The notes under the pieces were generated by a model, which made no database searches, was not told the DNA's origin, and saw only the letters and a list, made by a program, of their open reading frames with translations. Positions 1 to 11,895 of a DNA stretch of 64,000 nucleotides are shown here, one piece after another. The position numbers and the translations under genes are program-made. Position 1 is the first letter of the stretch. Each line of letters begins with the position of its first letter. The stretch is from Diphasiastrum complanatum (Eukaryota > Streptophyta > Lycopodiopsida > Lycopodiales > Lycopodiaceae): the NCBI GenBank assembly GCA_029204225.1, contig CM055100.1, positions 67,104,472 to 67,168,471 of the forward strand. The letters are read 5' to 3'.

Positions 1-1064
1 ATGATTTTCTCTATTCCCTTGGCTTTGTACTAAGTGCTTATGAACCTTCTTTATATTTCAAATGTAATGAAGGAAAGATCATCATTTTGGTTCTTTATGT
101 TGATGACATCATTATGACAGGAAATGATGATGATGGCATAGGCAAAGTAAAAGTTGACTTATCTAGTGAGTTCAAGATGGTAGATCTAGGCTTCCTAAAG
201 TTTATACTTGGGATAGAAGTGTCTAGAAGTAGCAATTGTACTTTCATAAGTCAATCTAAGTATGCTACTTCCATTCTTGAAAGATTTGGTATGAAAGATT
301 GTAAGGGGATTGACACCCCTATGGAGCATGTTGTGAAAGCAACTAATGAAGGTGATGAAGCATCCTTTGAGGACATCACTCTCTTTAGGAAGCTTATAGG
401 CTCTCTAATCTATTTAACCATCACTAGACCTGACTTAAGTTTTTGTGTAAGCAAGTTGAGTCAAAGTATGCAAGCTCCTTTAATTCATCATTGGAAAAGT
501 GCCAAGAGAGTACTTAGATATGTTTCTAGTACTAGATTTTTTGGTATACTTTATGAAGGATCTAACTTGCACTTGAGAGCCTACTCGGATTCAGATTTTG
601 CAGGTGACAAGATGGATAGGAAGTCCATTAGTGCATTTGCAACATTTCTTTGTGGAGGAGTGATATCTTGGCTTTCCAAAAAGCAAGATACAATCTCACT
701 ATCTTCTTGTGAAGCCGAGTACAAGGCATTGACTTCAACAACCAAAGAGCTCTTATGGCTAAGAAGACTCTTGATGGAACTACATGTGCTAGAGGCCGAG
801 GAGATCCCTTACATATTTTGTGACAATCAAGCTTCTCAACAAATTGCTTCAAATCCTATCTTCCATGCTAGAACAAAGCATATTGAGATAGCTCACCACT
901 TTGTGAGGGAGAAGGTACAATCCAAGGAAGTGCAACTACATCATGTACCATCATCCGAATGCATAGCTGATATCTTAACCAAACCATTGTCCAAAGATCC
1001 ATTTTTTAAGTTAAGATATGCTCTTGGAATTGTAGATAGATGTACACTAGATTTGCCAAGTTAG
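1..1064 (+). CDS. Copia A polyprotein, C-terminal RT and RNase H (partial)
   Basis: The frame is open from base 3 through the left edge of the window to a TAG at 1062-1064, so this is the tail of a longer polyprotein. The reverse transcriptase active-site motif YVDD is at 96-107. The segment between RT and RNase H contains the usual copia signature TRPDLSF, and RNase H follows with DSDFAGD, SSCEAEYKAL and the tail motif ADILTKPL. No stop or frameshift is visible in this part. It closely resembles the intact polyprotein at 15038-18991 in length and motif order, so A and D are probably of the same lineage. Activity cannot be judged without the missing 5' portion. Confidence 0.9.
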   Translation, partial: DFLYSLGFVLSAYEPSLYFKCNEGKIIILVLYVDDIIMTGNDDDGIGKVKVDLSSEFKMVDLGFLKFILGIEVSRSSNCTFISQSKYATSILERFGMKDCKGIDTPMEHVVKATNEGDEASFEDITLFRKLIGSLIYLTITRPDLSFCVSKLSQSMQAPLIHHWKSAKRVLRYVSSTRFFGILYEGSNLHLRAYSDSDFAGDKMDRKSISAFATFLCGGVISWLSKKQDTISLSSCEAEYKALTSTTKELLWLRRLLMELHVLEAEEIPYIFCDNQASQQIASNPIFHARTKHIEIAHHFVREKVQSKEVQLHHVPSSECIADILTKPLSKDPFFKLRYALGIVDRCTLDLPS

Positions 1065-1077
1065 AAGTGAGGAGGAG

Positions 1078-1941
1078 TGTTGAAAATTGTCACTTCTCAC
1101 TTGACATTGGTTCATGTAAATATTGATCAAACATTAGAATATGTTGATGATATGATTTCACACGTGTGGAGAATGTTCCCATGTGTGAAAGGATGTACTT
1201 TTCATGTTTGTATATATCTAAATTGATTTTGTATCATTCTAGTTAGTGTGAACATGAAATGACTAGTTTTTAGTCAAGTTGACTAGTCACCTACAAATTA
1301 GCTTTTCCTTGCATGTGCATGAGTAAATGCTCCCACATGGCAAGTGGATGTTCACATGTGTGTATAGAGTACTAGAAGATAAGAGTTGACCATTTTCCTT
1401 AGATCCTATTTTGTAGGGAATATTCCTATATTCTAGGAGACTAGCTTTTTGGATTTTAGTCATATTCTAGAAGGTCAACTATTGGATAAGGATCAAGGAT
1501 GGATCAAATGGATAGATATGAGTGATGTGGCACTCTTCACACGTGTGAAGGCCTGCTGGACTGTACCAGACTCATGGATGTACTTGATCCATAAAAGGAT
1601 CATCATTTTGCTAAGAAAATTGATGAGACTTTTGCACTCTACACTTTTGTGAGATTTCTAGTCATTTGTCTTGTGATTTTTATGCATGATTGCTATCTAG
1701 TATCATTGTACTTGTTGTTTCAGGTGCAGGCCGTACAGTGGACAGTACTCCACACGTGTGAAGCCGCTCTCACTAAAAAATGATGTGTTGATCCATTGCT
1801 CTTGCTTAAATCCAAGTGTAGTGAATCTAGATCAAGATCTAATGTGTAGAACTTGATAGATTCATTGATTAAGCAACCAATAACTCTCTATGATTGTAAA
1901 GTACAATCATTATTGTCCTAAAAACTGTAAAATTTATCACA
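1078..1941 (+). repeat. 3' LTR of copia A
   Basis: It starts TGTTGAAAATTGTC directly after a purine-rich tract and ends TTTATCACA at 1941, giving the TG...CA boundaries of an LTR (864 bp). The start resembles the LTR of copia D (TGTGAAAATTGTC). Three ACACGTGT palindromes lie inside it, at 1160, 1539 and 1752. The right boundary is placed where the coding sequence of copia B resumes and is good to a few bases. Confidence 0.7.
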
Positions 1942-2488
1942 AGCCTCTTGTGCCACAAGTCAAATATGGTCATCTTGGTCTCCTCGGCTACCATCACAAC
2001 TTGGTTAGGATTTACAAAAGCATCAAGTATAAATAACCTCCCAAAACTTGTTCCCCTTGCTATGATCATCCGACTTTTCTTGATTTTGCCTACATTAGTA
2101 GAGAACCCCACAATGAAACCATGATCTAAAAGTTGGTCAACACTAAGCAAATTCTTAGTGATGCTAGGAATGAAGATAACACCATCTATCTTAGTCTTCT
2201 TGGAGGACCGTAAGCATAAGGGAATGGATCCCACACCTTCAACTTCACATTCATGATCATTTGCTGTAAAAATGGACTTTATAGGTCCTACATAAGGTGT
2301 GAGTTGAGAAAAATACTTTTTTTTACCCGACATGTTGGGAACATTTGATGATGAAAAGAATGAGTCCTCATGATAGCTCTCTTTCTCCTCTTGTCCAATG
2401 TTGGGTTGGCTTTGATCTTGCTTTTTCTTGAAGCATTCCGAGGCATAATGCCCCATCTTGCTACAATAGTAGCAATTTATCCTAGATC
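1942..2488 (-). pseudogene. Copia B gag-protease-preintegrase fragment
   Basis: Read on the minus strand, this begins with a CX2CX4HX4C zinc knuckle (CYYCSKMGHYASEC). It continues through a degraded protease region, the conserved segment FIPSITKNLLSVDQLL, and the GAG-pre-integrase motif DLWHKRL, where it is cut by the LTR of copia A. The zinc knuckle is the continuation of the gag segment at 7340-8130; copia C lies between them. The protease Asp-Ser-Gly motif is missing. The fragment belongs to the same lineage as copia D by motif similarity. Confidence 0.75.
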
Positions 2489-2735
2489 TGTTGGGAGAAA
2501 ATGAGAAGGGGAGGAAGAATAAATGACGAACAAGAGACGAAACTTGAACAAGAACGAACGAGAAACAAACTCGAATAGAAAGTGTTCGTGTGTAGCAGAA
2601 ATGGGTTAAATGATTTTCTCCCTAAGCATGACTACACCTATCAGAATGAGCAGAAACTTTAGTGATGGAAATCACAAACATTCTAGATTACGTAGCCAAA
2701 GTGTAAAAGTGGACGAAGCACTAGAAGAATAAATT
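2489..2735 (-). repeat. Truncated 3' LTR of copia C
   Basis: It starts TGTTGGGAGAAAATGAGAAG and aligns by eye with 6354-6600 with scattered substitutions. Similarity stops at ctagaagaata: this copy continues into RNase H coding sequence, whereas the other copy continues as LTR. Confidence 0.8.
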
Positions 2736-5700
2736 GAAGAAGAATGTAAATCCAGATGTGGATTCATGATGGTCTACATCTCCTCCCCAGCTTGCATCAG
2801 AATATCCACTGAGCTGATGAAGATTGTTGTTGTTGACCTCTCCATAGCAGATGCACTGGTCCATGATAGCTTGAATGTATCTCATGACTCAAATAAGAGC
2901 CTTCCAATGGGTAATTCCAAGATTAGCCATGTATTGGCTGAGTGAGCTGACAGCAAAAGAGATATCTGGTCTTGTACAGACCATTGCGTACATGAGAGAT
3001 CCGAGTATTGATCGGTACGGGTATTCTCTCATCTGCTCCTCTTTCTGCTTAGTCTGGGGACATTGGTCCTTTGATAGATGCAGGCCTGGATCCATTGGTG
3101 AGTGAGCTGATTTACAATTCATCAAATTGTATCGATTAAAAGCATTATGAAGATACCTTTGTTGAGTGATGTAAATCAGTCGATTTGCTCTATCTTTGTG
3201 AATTTGAATTCCAAGACAGAAGTGAGCTCACCCAGATCAGTTATGTCGAATTCTGAGAACAACATCTTTTTGAATCCTTGACCATACTGGTGTTGTTGCT
3301 AAAGAGCAACGTATCATCAACATACAAGGTGATGATAATGAGGGATTGTTGCACTGACTTTGAATAGACATTGCAATCAGCAGTGCTTGGTTTAAATCCT
3401 TGATCAATGAGGAATGTGTTGATCCTCTGAAACTAAGCTCTGGCAGACTGTTTCAATCTGTACAGTGCTTTGTGGAGTTTACAGACGTGACTCTTCATGC
3501 CTTCCAGAACGTATCCTTCGGGTTGGATCATGTAGATGTCTTCCTGTATAACTCCATTCAGATAAGCTATTTGCACATCAAGTTGATGTACTTCGAGGTC
3601 GGCAGCTGCAGCATAAGACAGGAGCTTTTGGATCGACGAATGTTTGACGACTGGACTGAAAGTCTCACTGTAGTCAACATTCGGGATCTGGGTGAATCAT
3701 CATGCTACCAATCTTGCCTTCCTTCGATCAATTGCTTCGTTGGCATTGTATTTGATCTTAAAGATCCATTTGCAATCAACAATATTGCAACCAATAGGAG
3801 CTTCGACTAATGACCATGTCTGATTCTTGATCAGATAGGAATACTCTTTGTCCATAACTTCTCTCCAGAGATCAGAGTCTGGTTGGCTAAGTGCCTCTTC
3901 GACTGTCGTCGGTTCCTGCATTAAAAGACAGGCAGACTCAGGAATATACCTTGTGGGCTGTGTGGCACTCGATTTTTTTCTGGGAAGATTCGACTGATGA
4001 ACCGCTCCTGGGACTTGTTGCTGTGTAGCAGCAACATCTTTGTCTGATTTGTTGTCTCAAAGTGGGTCGATGATAGACATGCCTGAGCCAGAAGCTTGGA
4101 CTGTCGCATCAATGGCAGGTGATGAAGGTTCTTCTTGAGCAATCTCCTTGCTTTTAAGGTCGACGAACTGATCCTCGATAAAGACTGTATCCTGGATATA
4201 CAAGATTTGTTGGGTATCATGATCGTACAGCTTGTAGGTGTTATCAGACGATGTGTATTCGATCAGGATGGTCTTGAGACCTTTGAAGTCCAATTTCTTC
4301 CTCGTGTCCTTTGGGATCTGCGCGTAGGCAATGCACCTAAACACTCTTAGGTTCTTCAAAGAAGGCTTAGAGCCTGTCCACACCTCGTGGGGTGTCTTGT
4401 TTGAGAGATCCTTGGTCGAACATCTATTCTTGATGTAAGTTGCAGTGGAGACAGCTTCAGTCCAGAACCTCTTGGGCAACAATGCATGCGCTAGCATACA
4501 CTTTGCAGATTCGACAAGAGTTCGGTTCTTCCTCTCAACTAAACCATTAGACTGAGGACTGTAAGGAGTGATGAACTGCTACTCAATGTCTTGGCGTTGG
4601 CAATACTCCTTAAACTCGACAGAGATATATTCTCCACCGTTGTCTGACCTTAGGGCCTTGATCGTCCTTCCAGTCTCCTTTTCTACACACTCCTTGAAGA
4701 TTCTGAAGTAGTTGAATGCTTCTGATTTCTTCTTTATGAAATACACCATCATTCTTCTAGAAAATTTGTCAATAAAGGTTATAAAATACTTGGCATCCTT
4801 CAATGAAGGATTTTTCATCGGGCCACAAATATCTGAATGTACAACATCTAGCAATCCTCTAGCAACATGCTGGGGGCTTGATTTAAATGGCTTCCTAGTT
4901 TGTTTACCAACTAGATAGTCTTGACAGACAGGTAGCTCGACTGTTTCGCGAGGATAGTCGAAATCAAGAACAATAGATTGTCTAGACATTCGTTGTACAG
5001 CAGCATAATTTAAATGACCAAGTCTATAATGCCAAAGTAACCCTTTATTTGATTGAATTGAAGTACTGAGAGCCTGACTAGAGGCAGAAAAGCAATGACT
5101 TAATTTATACAAGTATACATGCCTCTTCTTGAGTGCTAAGATCTTGTCTGTACTACCAACCACTTTGCATTGATCACATTCAAATTTAGATTGATTATTT
5201 GCAAAGCATAATCTTACAGTGCCTTCACCTTTAATAGCTTGTGTGCTATTGTCTCCAAGGTAAACAAATTTTTGGCTACTGTAAGGTGTATAGGACTCGA
5301 AACAGCCGATTAGGCTAGTCATGTGCTGAGTGGCTCCAAAATCTAGGAACCAAGAACTGTCGCTAGATGCTCCTTGATGGTTGGTCATAAAGACATCATG
5401 ATCCACTTCTTGAACTGGTTGTGAGGCTTCTGCAGCTGCATTTGCCACTTGATTCACCTGTCCTTTGTTGTTGTTCTTTGCTTGAAGTATTTGGCAGTCT
5501 TGAATTTCGTGTTTGTTTCGTTTGCAGTATCTGCAAAATAGCTTCTTCTTTGTCTGCGGATTTGACTGTTCCTTGTGTTGAGCTGGTTTCTGGTCTGGCT
5601 TTGGTAGCTTTGAGTCTTTCTTCTTCTTATGCTTTGTCATGCTCTTGTTGGTGTATAAGGTGTGAGAATCCGCTGAGGAACTTGAGGCTTCATTCCTTCG

Positions 5701-6194
5701 TGTGTCTTCCTGCAACAACATAGTAATGACTCTTGAAAGTGTCAGTTCTGGATGAAACCTGATGATGATCACCCAACTGTCGTAAAAACTTGGCAAGCTT
5801 GTAAGCAAATGTATTACTGCATCTTGATCATCTATGACAGATCCGATAGCGACCATTTGTCTTAGCAAGTTCTTGAATTGATTAATGTGATTCTGGAGAG
5901 AATCACCATTCGTCATCTTGAGGGAGTAGAATTTCTTCCTGAGATGTAGCTTAGAGGCACATGGCCGATCTGTGTATCCGTGATATTGAGGATGATCAGC
6001 GCGAAAGCTTTTCCATCCTTCAGCTTCCATCTGATGATTGTTGCGTCGTCTGCTTTGGGTTTCTCTTCTGCACCTGTAACAACGTCATACAATTCTTTTG
6101 CCATTAGTACAGTTTTCATTTTAAATTTTCACAAATGGTGATTGGCTCCATCAAGCTTGTCCATGAGAGGACTGGCTTTCCCTTGGGAATCCAT
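2736..6194 (-). pseudogene. Copia C gag-pol, decayed
   Basis: Gag probably starts at the ATG at 6192-6194. It is broken by a nonsense codon close to the KFKMK motif (just upstream of 6119) and by a frameshift near 5950. From about 6030 to 4057 one frame carries gag, a zinc knuckle (CRYCKRNKHEIQDC), a protease motif DFGATQHMT (Asp-Phe-Gly instead of Asp-Ser-Gly), pre-integrase and the integrase core (HSDICGP, RSDNGGEY, then VERKNRT). A TAG at 4579-4581 interrupts it between the second Asp and the Glu of the DDE set. RT resumes at 3700-3921 and, after further shifts, shows YVDD near 3310-3330. RNase H begins at about 2800 (GYSDASWGGD) and is cut off at 2736. It cannot encode an active polyprotein. 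Confidence 0.8.
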
Positions 6195-6341
6195 GTGGAA
6201 GGATTAGTCTAGGTGATAGGCGAAACTATCAGTGACTAGAGTATGAAAATTTGATACCAAAAGAAATACAAAACAAGAAGACAATTACTCTATTGGCTAG
6301 TAGAGTCTTGTACTGTGGAAGCTAATCAAGCTATGAAAATA

Positions 6342-6353
6342 GCTCTGATACCA
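6342..6353 (-). other. Primer binding site of copia C
   Basis: The minus strand reads TGGTATCAGAGC directly inside the LTR end. This is the standard plant copia match to the 3' end of initiator tRNA-Met. Confidence 0.85.
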
Positions 6354-7339
6354 TGTTGGGAGAAAATGAGAAGGGGAAGAAGAATAAATGACGAACAAGA
6401 GACGAAACTCGAACAAGAACGAATGAGAAATGAACTCGAACAAAAAGTGTTCGTGCGCAACGGAAATGGGTTAAATGATTTTCTTCCTAAGCATGACTAC
6501 GCCTATCAGAATGAGTAAAAACTTTAGTGATGGAAATCACAGTCATTCTAGATTATGTAGCCAAACTATAAAAGTGGACGAAGCACTAGAAGAATAATTT
6601 GTCGCGAATTGCAAGACAAATTATCTGTCATGAATGATTTGCGAAGGGCTAGACTGTGCTCGACTGATAATTAGTTGCGAATTATTCATGAAAGACAAGA
6701 ATAAAAATTAATCGTCTATTACCAGAAAGAACAACTAGAACAATCAGATAGAGTAAAGAATAAGCATAGCAATATTGATAGATTTGAATGCAGAACAAAT
6801 GAACTGTGTCAGATTAAGCATAACAAGTATACAAGCCAATAGTGCGGTAGAGCACAAGACAATAGCGGACGAAACCGCATGCCCTACAAAGCTTATCTCT
6901 GTCTATAGAAAATAAGGAATGAAAAACCCTCCTTTACTTGTTCTAGACTTGTCTTACTTCATCTCACTATTGAATACATAGATGGTATCCAATATATACA
7001 AAATATTACAGGTGTGCAGATATGGAAGTACAGAGTGGATGTGCTGTCTGTTAGGAGATCGTGGGTGGCTACAGTCGTTGTTCAATATGTTAGCACAGCT
7101 GCAAAGGATGAGCATGAAAAAGAGTGTCACGTCAGGCAAGATGCATCACTCTTATGAATGGCCTTAAGATTTACAAAGTGCCTTAGCTTTTAGGGCACTT
7201 ATTCAGTAAGGTAGTGACCCCTTTTGCCTCTTACATAGTGTCGCGAATGAGTGTCGCGATTCGTTCGCCTTTTCTTCGTCTGTGCGAATTTGCGTGTAAA
7301 AATGCAGACTGTGTGACAACGTTAGAAAAATATGCAACA
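6354..7339 (-). repeat. 5' LTR of copia C
   Basis: 986 bp with matching ends TGTTG...CAACA, adjacent to the primer binding site. It contains many TTCGTG/CGAAC-type words and short direct motifs such as gtcgcgaatgagtgtcgcgat near 7241-7262. Small reading frames inside it are not coding. Confidence 0.75.
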
Positions 7340-8130
7340 TGAATGGAGGCAGATTAAGATTGGAATTTAGGAGAGTAGAAGGAGTAGATCCAACAGATTT
7401 GTCCTTCTTGGGCTTGACTTGTGATGATGAGGATGTGGATCCTCCTTGATCTCCATCCTTTGCTTGCTCCCTTTTGAAGCGGCTCCTCCCTTGGTCTTTG
7501 TTTTGCCTTTGCTCTTGAAAAATAAGGCTTTTTCATCACCATCATTGATGGATAGCCTATCCATCCTTGATTTGATATGAGCCTTCCTACTCTCCTCGGC
7601 CATCAACACACTTTGAAGGTCTTCAATTGTAGGCAAGTTTTCCATGATGGCATAGCTTTGGACAAGGTTAGTGAAATCACTACATAAGCCATTCAAAACT
7701 ATTTGCACAAGCTCACTCTCTTTAATAGGTTCACCAACATAAGTAAGCTCTTTGTTCAAATCTTTTACTCTCAAAACAAATTGATGTCCACTCTCACTCC
7801 TCCCTTGGAAGCATTGAAGAACTTGGTTCTTGGGGGAAAGTAACCTTGAGGTATTCTTGGACTCATAGATCTTTTGAAGAGTCTCCCAAGCCTCTTTGGC
7901 TGAGGTACATGCTCCTACTTCTTTGAGCAAATCATTTGCAACATTCATCTGAATACAATGAAGTGCAAGCTTGCACCTTCTCTTGTATTTAGTTGCTTCT
8001 TGTGGATGGATTGGCTCATCCTCCTCTCCATTCACAATATCCATCAAATCTTGCATGATAAGGATGGATTCCATTCTTAACTTCCAAGAAACAAGATAGA
8101 TTGTACAAGATATGATCACTAATAGCTATC
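7340..8130 (-). pseudogene. Copia B gag fragment (UBN2-type)
   Basis: The minus-strand frame 7367-8119 encodes a copia gag. It begins near a WKLRMES motif and continues through MNVANDLLKEVG, SAKEAWETL, VLRVKDLNKEL and the basic linker before the zinc knuckle. Copia D has the same order (WKVRMES, MNVTNELLKEVG, SASEAWNAL). The upstream frame meets stops near 8126, so the original start is lost. The zinc knuckle continues at 2488, beyond copia C. Bases 7340-7385 may be leftover gag or insertion-associated sequence. Confidence 0.8.
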
Positions 8131-8460
8131 CCACTATCTTTGGGACCTGAGATGAATCACTCTCTGATTTCTCAACAAGATCTAAGGTGATCTTGAGCTT
8201 GATCTATCTTCTAGATCCAAACTAGATCCAAATTTACTATAAATTTAATCAAAACTAGTCTCCTCTTTGATCTGTGTTAATATTATGAGGCTAATCACGT
8301 TTTTGTATTCTCTTATAGGTGCTGAAAGAAGACCATGACATTCTCTCATGGATATTTAATAGAACATCATATCCTGCTCTAATCTGCAAATTTGAGAGAC
8401 TTATTGCCATAATCTGATGATCTGCTTTCTTCTTGATCCCATCTAAATCTAGATCCCTCT
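8131..8460. other. Spacer between copia B and gypsy remnant
   Basis: AT-rich sequence with repeated gatctagat/tagatcc words. I see no coding signal, LTR end or primer binding site. Confidence 0.4.
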
Positions 8461-9531
8461 TGGATCCTCATGGATTTTCCCGATCTTGCCAGTTCTGGTT
8501 GAACCTTGATGGATCTAGCTTGATTTGGCTTGATCTTCCTAGATCTAGTGGTGATGGCCTAGCAGAATAGCTTTTCGTAACGTGCCACCACCAATATGGA
8601 TCTATCTCACTACGGTAGCCAGTACTTGTGCAAATCCCATCCGGACCCCTTCGGTATAATTGGCCGGCAATCAACTGATAAAGTCTAGCTTTCAAGATCA
8701 ACTTCCACTGATCCGCCTTTGGTGGTGATTTGTCTGGTTGGCCCCGCATGACATATTCAACAATGTCGACAACCCATTCTGGTACTGTGTCCGCATAAAA
8801 TAAGACAGCATCGGCCAGCTCATTGTCGGGTTGGAAGTTGCAGCCTCCTTTCCCTTGATTCGCGACACATGATCTGCCATGTAGTGTTGTTTTCCCTTGT
8901 GGACTACTATCCGAAAATCAAACTCCAACAACAAAAGTAGCCATCTGGTGATTCTCCCGGTGTTGCAAGTTTTGTTAACGAGATAGAGCAAGGGTTGATG
9001 GTTCGTATAAAAAGCGAAATGTGTGGCCATCAGGTAGTGCCAAAATTTCTTAACCGCATAAATCATTGTCAGTGCTTCCCGCTCTGTGGTTGAATAATTC
9101 ATTTCTGTATCACTGAGCTGTCGACTTGCAAATCGGATTGAAAAATCCTTTTTGTGTTCTCTTGACTGGGTTAAGACTGCTCCAACTGCATACATCGATG
9201 CGTTCGTATGTATGTGAAACTCAATGGACCAATTGGGTGGACGTAAGATTGGTGCTGAAACTAATGAATCCTTAAGCTTTTGGAAAGCCTTTAGGGCTTC
9301 CTCGTTCCAATGTGGATTCATTGTGAATTTGTAAATTGGTCGGGCTAACTCCGCAAAATCTAGAATGAAGATCCTATAATAGTTAGCATGAACCATAAAG
9401 ATGTAGACTTCGTGGATCATTCCCGGTGGTGGTAGATCACAATGATTCTGATCTTTGATAGGTCTGTGGCGATCCCGTGTCTTGACACTATATGGCCGAG
9501 AATCAAACCATGTGTCACCCAAAATTGACAC
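8460..9531 (-). pseudogene. Gypsy pol: RNase H and start of integrase
   Basis: The minus strand encodes the end of RT/connection (FAELARPIYKFT, then an ALKAFQKLKDSL region) and a gypsy-type RNase H. The RNase H shows FHIHTNASMYAVGAVLTQ (the first catalytic Asp is Asn), REALTMIYAVKKFWHYL, TNHQPLLYL and ITRWLLLLLEFDFRIVVHKG followed by ADHVSR. After a frameshift near 8700 a few residues resembling the start of the integrase HHCC region (GQLYRRGPDGI) follow, and the similarity then ends. The integrase core and 3' LTR are missing. Confidence 0.75.
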
Positions 9532-10114
9532 TTTTCTGGATTCAAGGAGATCTGAAGTTGTGGCATTTTTGTAGCACCTTCTCCAAATTGGATAAGTGTT
9601 CTAAATCTGGTCCATGCACGCACAGATCGTCCAAGAAAATTTTCAAAAATTTTTGCAAATACTCTTTGAATGCCACCTGCATGACATGCTGGAAAGTGCC
9701 TGGGGCATTGCAAAGTCCGAATGACATTACCTTGTAGGCATAGATTTTTCATTTCGTGGCGAATGTTGTCTTGTGCTGGTCTTGGGGTGCTATTTTCACC
9801 TGGTTGTAGCCGCTGAATCCATCTAAAACTTTGTAGGCTTAGGCTCCAGCTACTCTGTCAAGGACACTTTCCGTAAATGGTAAAGGAAATTGATCCTTTT
9901 TTGTGACTACATTTAGCACTTTCAAATTCACATAGATTCGCATTTTGCCATTTTTCTTGGGTACTATAACTATTGACGATACCCATTCTGTGTGCTCAAT
10001 TTTATAAATGAAATCTGCATCTAACAGCTTTCGCAACGCCTGCTTGATCAGCTCTATGTAGTTCGGGTTGCAGCAGTAGTAACGACTCACCTTGGAGACT
10101 GCTCCATCCACCAA
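9417..10114 (-). pseudogene. Gypsy reverse transcriptase, frameshifted
   Basis: The minus-strand frame 9839-10114 gives the RT fingers (SSIVIVPKKNGKMRIYVNLK, DQFPLPF). After a gap, 9542-9727 gives MSFGLCNAPGTFQ and the active-site block FLDDLCVHG, where the usual Tyr-x-Asp-Asp begins with Phe. The following block (LNPEKCQFW...GHIVS) is in another frame at 9417-9600. At least two frame changes break it. It belongs to the same element as the protease and gag upstream on this strand. Confidence 0.8.
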
Positions 10115-10432
10115 AGGTATGGTGTGTTGGACTACTGTTGGTGGAATGCCCTTAAGATCACTATAACTCTAGGCAAAACAGTCTCTATACTCCACCAACA
10201 AGGATCGTAGTCTCTTGAATTGTGTGGGCGTTAACTATTCTCCCACATGCACTATCTTTTTTTATTCACCCGGCTCGGCAAGGTTCATCGGCTATGTTCG
10301 CGTAGGTCCCTCAAAGACTTGTTCCTCTAGTGTCTGACTTTGATCAGGTTCTCGCTAGGCTTGCGACATCATAATTACCATGTCATCCAAGGTATAGTTC
10401 TTGAAAGTCTCAGGCATCTCGTGAACTGGAGC

Positions 10433-11895
10433 TCATTGAGATTCCTCTTTTAGCATATTGATCTTATCCCGACTGGTCATCTTTTGGTTCTCTGTCATTT
10501 GCGTAGAAGATGACGCTATATCTGAGTCCATCTTTATTGACTTCAAGGAATCCAACACCTTCTTTTTGTCCTTTTTTGTCATATTGGTGGATTCGTCCTT
10601 GTTGTCTTTCATTAGAACCGGTGTGACATTCGTCTCGTGGTTGCGAATATCGACATCCACTGTAGCTATCGCCTCTTTGGGTAGATCACTCCATCGGATC
10701 ACCTGGTTGTAGCATTGTTTCAACTGATTCTTCTTATTCGCAGGTGCCTTTGGTGATCGATCTTTGAGACTTTCGCCATAGCAGACTTTTGCGGCGGTTG
10801 AGCTGGTACTTTCTTAAGTCCGTAGCGATCTGGGTCCATGTGGTGTAGGAGCTGTTCATCAGTCAGCTCAATCTCCTTATTATAAGTTAGAGCATATTGA
10901 CAAGGGACTAAATCATCGTCCACTGGGTTCTCAATAGGTTTCGCTGACAGCCATGCTACATTTATCATATTCACCCCAAATGTGATTGGTGTGTCCATAG
11001 TGTAACATTTGGGTGAAGATGTGCTGGGTTCATAATCTGATTCATATTGACATGTTCGGCAGTCAATAGTTGCTAATGCATCCGTCCATCTCACGACATC
11101 TGTCTCTGAATCATAGTGATCACCCTTGGTTGATCTTGGATGATCAATTGTGTGATCTGTCGTGGATGATCCATCATCAGCTTTGGGTGCAATAGGTTTC
11201 ACCGCCCATGTGGTTGGATCAACCTTTACAGCCTGCTCTCTATTCTCAAAGGTGAGTTTTCCCGTACCCCAGTTGTGTATTACTTGCGTTGTCCTCAACC
11301 ATGGTCTTCCCAGTAACACACGCTATGTAGTTGGAGATTCTAGTATATCCATGACTACAAAAGTGATCACAAACTGCATGCCTGCTATTTTTATAGGGAT
11401 ATCGGCAATTACACCTTTTGGTTTCACACATGATTGATCTACTATCTTGATGGCGAATCTTGCTGTCTTCAACCCTTGTAGGCCCCACTTTTCATAAAAA
11501 GTAGTGGAAATCAAATTGACACTTGATCCTCCATCTACTACTGCTCTCTCATCCTCGTATCTCTTGTGTTTGATTGGCAAAGTGATGTGTTCCTCACTTT
11601 CCCATGCTGCCCCAATGTGGAGGACGTTACTTGTTTCTTCATAGCCCGTACAATATATGGTCTCAGGCGCTACTGGCTCCTCATCTGCTTTGGCCCATTC
11701 AGCTAGAAGGCTTTTCGCTTGTGGTGCAATCCGCAATAGTTCCCCGAGTGGTAAACTAACATGGCTCGCTAGTAAAAGTGTGAGCCTTTTAGTGTGTGGT
11801 TCCTCGGGCTCCACCATGTGAAAAGGTGATTCATGTTGATGCAACCGATCATTCTGTTCACAATGGTGAGCCCGCTTGCGGTTCCCGTTCACCAT
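10433..11895 (-). pseudogene. Gypsy aspartic protease and linker
   Basis: The minus strand encodes a retropepsin with the active-site motif VVDGGSSVNLIS (Asp-Gly-Gly variant) at about 11530-11560, and a flap-like region KPKGVIADIPI. An in-frame TAG at 11323-11325 separates the protease from the conserved LLGRPWLR segment, which continues in the same frame to 10720. A Lys/Asp-rich linker (10433-10723) follows in another frame, leading to RT. The Asp-Gly-Gly retropepsin with a long acidic linker is typical of plant Ty3/gypsy elements; no lineage is assigned because the integrase end is missing. Confidence 0.7.

Larger units (their letters stand above)
1..1941 (+). mobile_element. Copia element A, 3' part (pol C-terminus plus 3' LTR)
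   Basis: This is the downstream end of a plus-strand Ty1/copia element; the rest lies left of the window. The order is end of reverse transcriptase, RNase H, a purine-rich tract (about 1066-1077), then the 3' LTR. The right end falls inside the GAG-pre-integrase region of the minus-strand copia B, directly after its conserved LWHKRL motif, so A inserted into B. The 5 bases after the LTR (agcct, 1942-1946) are the expected target duplication; its partner would be outside the window. Confidence 0.85.
2489..7339 (-). mobile_element. Copia element C, internally deleted, nested in copia B
   Basis: A minus-strand Ty1/copia element. Its complete 5' LTR is 6354-7339 (TGTTG...CAACA), its primer binding site is 6342-6353, and its decayed gag-pol runs 6194 to about 2736. 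Only the inner 247 bases of the 3' LTR survive (2489-2735). The end of RNase H, the polypurine tract and the outer part of the 3' LTR are deleted, with RNase H reading directly into LTR sequence near a shared agaagaat. The flanks share tagatc (2483-2488 and 7385-7390), but 46 bases of unclear origin separate the right copy from the LTR end, so the target duplication is uncertain. Confidence 0.8.

Noticed and set aside
1449-1652. Small reading frame inside the copia A LTR
   Set aside because: It lies wholly in LTR sequence and has no motif; chance frame.
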